From Chromatiales bacterium (GTDB taxonomy: Bacteria > Pseudomonadota > Gammaproteobacteria > SZUA-152), in assembly GCA_026982555.1 (NCBI GenBank), contig JALSGT010000150.1, positions 1 to 41,243 of the forward strand: a stretch of 41,243 nt of DNA, in the 5' to 3' direction. The notes beneath the pieces were generated by a model. The model was not told where the DNA came from and searched no databases. It saw nothing but the letters and a program-made list of their open reading frames with translations. How positions within the stretch are numbered: the first letter of the stretch is position 1; the number at the start of each line of letters is the position of its first letter. Position numbers and translations under genes: made by a program. Positions 38,210 to 41,243 of this stretch are shown one piece after another.

Positions 38210-38995
38210 CTATTTTATGGTGTTATTGACAGTACCGTTATCATAGCGGCTAATGCTCCAGACCGCCAACAGGAAAGCAATCCCGGAAAAAGATGCGATA
38301 ACATGTTTTATTGTATGGCCACTGACACCCAGAACATCATAAATATCAGTATCATAATTTTCCACCAGTTTAGCCGTGAGATACAGCCCCAGGATCAACC
38401 AGATATATTTCTGTTGGTAACGTGATACCGGAAACAGCAACAATATGAGGGGTATCAATATTATGGGTAAAAACTGTACAACTGCATAAAAACGAAGATC
38501 CCCAAAACCCATAGCTTCTGTATATGACCAATAAAATACCGATAATACCCCGATGAATAAAAGTGGCCATAATACGGCCCTACCCAGTCTCTGACTAAGA
38601 TGAAACCATAGGATAAATGAAAAAAAGGCCATAAATGATACTGTCATTGGCAACCGGTCCCATAACAGCGTTTCATTGGTTGGTGAAAGGTGATAATAAG
38701 CCGAACCAAGCCCGGTTAATATCAAACCAATGAAAAATATCAGAACCGGTATTTTATAAACTGTACAAGATTTTTCTGGCAAATACCTTCTGACGATAAC
38801 AAAGCCAAGAATACCGATGATGACAAAAGGGATATTTGACAAAACATTCCATGCATTGGGGATACCCATTTTTGTCTGTCCATCAGCAAACAGATGATAA
38901 CTGGCATCCTGAGCAATGGGCTCAATAAAGAATACTGTGACCAGTATAATTACCGATATCAGCTGTAATATTTTCAGCTTCACATTGCGGCTCAT
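38210..38995 (-). CDS. Ceramidase-like (CREST superfamily) integral membrane hydrolase
   Basis: GIPNAWNVLSNIPFVIIGILG, GLGSAYYHLSPTNETLLWDRLPMTVSFMAF, GHTIKHVIASFSG; conserved S/H, D and HxxxH, multiple TM. Confidence 0.82.
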   Translation of the reverse strand: MSRNVKLKILQLISVIILVTVFFIEPIAQDASYHLFADGQTKMGIPNAWNVLSNIPFVIIGILGFVIVRRYLPEKSCTVYKIPVLIFFIGLILTGLGSAYYHLSPTNETLLWDRLPMTVSFMAFFSFILWFHLSQRLGRAVLWPLLFIGVLSVFYWSYTEAMGFGDLRFYAVVQFLPIILIPLILLLFPVSRYQQKYIWLILGLYLTAKLVENYDTDIYDVLGVSGHTIKHVIASFSGIAFLLAVWSISRYDNGTVNNTIK

Positions 38996-38997
38996 GA

Positions 38998-39777
38998 TTA
39001 TTCCTGTTTCTTCAGAATCGCGTTTTTTCGATGGAATTTTCCATTCTGCAGATAATGTATTGTCTGACGAATCACTTCGTTACTCGACATGATCATCGGG
39101 TGCGTATGCGGCACAATCAAATAATCTGACATTCCCGCCACTTTAGCCCGCTCAACAGATACTTTACCATCATCATCGCCTGGAATGAGGGTGGATAAAA
39201 TCAGATTAATACTCTTGTTACCCGTTATGACACCAACAGAATAATCCACAGCCCCCAGACTGTTCGGCAGGCTTTCCGCTGATGTACCCAATTGCTGCCC
39301 TGCCGGACCATTAAATGCGTAAAACCCTGGAGAGCCTGCCAGTTTATCAACAATTTCACTCCCCTGGTTGGGAGGGCTCAACATCACAACATGACCTAAA
39401 TTATCCAATAAATGATTAGCCAGATAATAGCGAACCAAAATCCCTCCCATGGAATGAGTGACGAAATGTATTTTTTTTGGCTGTACAGACTGGCATTTCT
39501 CCACCTCTTTTGTCACATGCTCTTCTGCCAGCTTTTCAATTGTCTTTTTCCTTGATGGATAATCAACGTTAATAACATGATAGCCTGATTTACGCAGTGA
39601 TTTTTCCATGGCTGAAAATGAACGATTACTTCTGGCCAGCCCATGAAGCAATACAACACATTCATTTTCGTTATCAGCCATGGGCATTTCGTTATATTTT
39701 TCCATCGAAAAAACAGGGTTTGTTACACTCTGCATTATAATGTATAAAAAAATAATGAATATCTGTTTTATTTTCAT
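38998..39777 (-). CDS. Alpha/beta hydrolase (lipase/PGAP1-like)
   Basis: ECVVLLHGLARSNRSFSAMEKSLRKSGYHVINVDYPS, catalytic THSMGGILVRYYL, PHTHPMIM. Confidence 0.92.
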   Translation of the reverse strand: MKIKQIFIIFLYIIMQSVTNPVFSMEKYNEMPMADNENECVVLLHGLARSNRSFSAMEKSLRKSGYHVINVDYPSRKKTIEKLAEEHVTKEVEKCQSVQPKKIHFVTHSMGGILVRYYLANHLLDNLGHVVMLSPPNQGSEIVDKLAGSPGFYAFNGPAGQQLGTSAESLPNSLGAVDYSVGVITGNKSINLILSTLIPGDDDGKVSVERAKVAGMSDYLIVPHTHPMIMSSNEVIRQTIHYLQNGKFHRKNAILKKQE

Positions 39778-39794
39778 ACTGATTTTTCCACAAA

Positions 39795-39824
39795 AACAGG
39801 ACAGGTTTCCTACCCTGTCCTGTT
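39795..39824 (-). terminator. Intrinsic terminator for the 39838-41175 gene
   Basis: On the minus strand AACAGGACAGG-GTAGGAAA-CCTGTCCTGTT followed by TTTs. Confidence 0.75.
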
Positions 39825-39837
39825 CTATCCTTTTCAG

Positions 39838-41175
39838 TTATTTTTCCCACTGATCCAGTCTGCTTTTCCACCCGGCAAGGCGTCGTTTTATATTGCTGCC
39901 CTTGGACTCCATCATCGAAGCAATAATGATAAACGCGACACCTAATATCGCCAGTCCCGCCCAATTGCCAATATCAAAATGATACACCAACTCATAAAGC
40001 TGTTGCACAACACCCAGCAATATTAAAATAATGCCTCCAGAAAACAGGTTTCTTTGTTTAAATTTATAGCCCCAAAAACTCACGCCTGCACCGGTAACGA
40101 TCGTTATCAGCGAGACCGCAAAACCTGCGTTATCCAACAAATTGACGGCCATTCCGATAACCAGACCCGCTACAGCAAAACGTCTGTATATGCCTGCTCT
40201 GTCATGATTACGATATGAAATATCATATATCATTGCCATTGAAGCTGTTATGCCAAGTGGAAACAATATCTCGTAAGGAAATTGCGTTATGACCTGTAGC
40301 GTTTCAATCAATAAAAAACCAAATGATATCGCCGATAAAACGGACAAACCTTCCAGAAGGCTGCTTATCCTGGAATTAACGCCCAGATAACGAGATATCT
40401 GACGTACAATAAAAAACACACTAATGAATAACACGGTCAACAAAAATAAATCAGCCGAATAAAGCCATAGACTACGCCCCATTAAAACAGCCAAAGGCAA
40501 AAGCTGTAAGCCAAGGGCGATGATGCCTTCATTCGTTTTAGCAGCTGCGTTGTGGCTTGCTGTTTTCCGGCTTAAATAAATAACAACAAAAGTCAGTGTC
40601 AATACCATAAAACCAACTAATTGCGGGTCACGTAGCGGCAATAAAAGTGTGGCATTACTTAATAAAAACAATATTGATAATTTTACCGACATGCTTCTTG
40701 CCAATACCGTAAACCCAAGAAATGTCACTGGAATCAACACCAATAAAGCGATGCCATTGCTTAACAGTGCAGATGTCAGGCTGCCTACAGTCCATGCAAC
40801 GTAATGCGGGTAGGCACTGACATCTATCGCTGCGGTTTGCGAAAATATAAATGCACCAAGAATAGCGAAGTTTGCAGGCACTGAAATCAGTGACAAGGTT
40901 AATAACAGGCGTGCGCCTTTACTTTCTTTCAACCAGTAAGCGCTGGCGAGACCGATGGCTGCCAATGCCCCGGTATGACCCAGCAGTAAAAAATACCGGA
41001 ACATGTCGTCGCCATTATCCCAACCCCGGATCAAAAAGCTGTACATGGCGATTAACACCGCACCTGCACCCAAAATACGTAAGATTGTCGGCAGATTTTT
41101 CATCGGGTCAAAATTTGGTTTTTGTGAGTCTGGAGGCATTGCTCCTTCCGTCCATGGGTCTTTTTGAGTATTCAT
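39838..41175 (-). CDS. Polytopic membrane protein of unknown function
   Basis: 445 aa with about a dozen hydrophobic segments; start overlaps the stop of the upstream partial ORF. Confidence 0.8.
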   Translation of the reverse strand: MNTQKDPWTEGAMPPDSQKPNFDPMKNLPTILRILGAGAVLIAMYSFLIRGWDNGDDMFRYFLLLGHTGALAAIGLASAYWLKESKGARLLLTLSLISVPANFAILGAFIFSQTAAIDVSAYPHYVAWTVGSLTSALLSNGIALLVLIPVTFLGFTVLARSMSVKLSILFLLSNATLLLPLRDPQLVGFMVLTLTFVVIYLSRKTASHNAAAKTNEGIIALGLQLLPLAVLMGRSLWLYSADLFLLTVLFISVFFIVRQISRYLGVNSRISSLLEGLSVLSAISFGFLLIETLQVITQFPYEILFPLGITASMAMIYDISYRNHDRAGIYRRFAVAGLVIGMAVNLLDNAGFAVSLITIVTGAGVSFWGYKFKQRNLFSGGIILILLGVVQQLYELVYHFDIGNWAGLAILGVAFIIIASMMESKGSNIKRRLAGWKSRLDQWEK

Positions 41176-41243
41176 TTCTGTTCCTCCCTGGCAAGCAATT
41201 GGGTTAATTCCTGGCGTAAATCATCGTCCTTTTCCTTGTTGAG
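41172..41243 (-). CDS. C-terminal end of an upstream ORF (runs off window)
   Basis: Reverse strand reads ...LNKEKDDDLRQELTQLLAREEQK*, with ATGA overlap to the next gene. Confidence 0.55.
   Translation of the reverse strand, partial: LNKEKDDDLRQELTQLLAREEQK

Noticed and set aside
1-41243. CRISPR arrays, tRNA/rRNA genes, integrase or phage structural genes
   Set aside because: None seen on reading; no regularly spaced repeats, cloverleaf-like sequence recognised, or integrase ORF in the track. A tRNAscan/Infernal run would be needed to exclude small RNAs.

Overview
The window is a roughly 41 kb chromosomal segment, most likely from a gammaproteobacterium (inferred from parE, valS, lexA-sulA, YhcB/ZapG and SirB-like neighbours). 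Housekeeping genes alternate with accessory modules: (i) a histidine kinase plus receiver-GGDEF pair; (ii) a cytochrome b561 / DUF1924 (SHP-like) / diheme cytochrome c / PepSY / response regulator / sensor kinase operon; (iii) dinB; (iv) a Crp/Fnr-SirB-CWC cluster; (v) a RES-Xre type II toxin-antitoxin pair; (vi) a GIDE-domain/LemA pair; (vii) a heavy-metal RND efflux operon with a DUF3240 gene; (viii) a phospholipase D / ceramidase-like / alpha-beta hydrolase membrane-lipid cluster. The best candidate for an undescribed system is at 17634-19463. It is a three-gene, translationally overlapping cassette: an ORF with an unrecognised N-terminal region and a RelA/SpoT-synthetase-like C-terminal domain, a 76-aa AT-rich ORF, and a stand-alone MESH1/SAH-like HD hydrolase. 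This looks like an alarmone-type (toxSAS-like or polymorphic) toxin with its neutralising hydrolase. It is bordered by inverted repeats and a 1.1 kb gene-free repeat mosaic. Other structure includes two members of a MITE-like repeat family, three loci of paired inverted REP-like palindromes, a frameshifted GbsR/MarR-like regulator remnant beside a perfect 17-bp-stem palindrome, and a perfect 24-bp palindrome after dinB. All calls come from reading the sequence; no database search was run.
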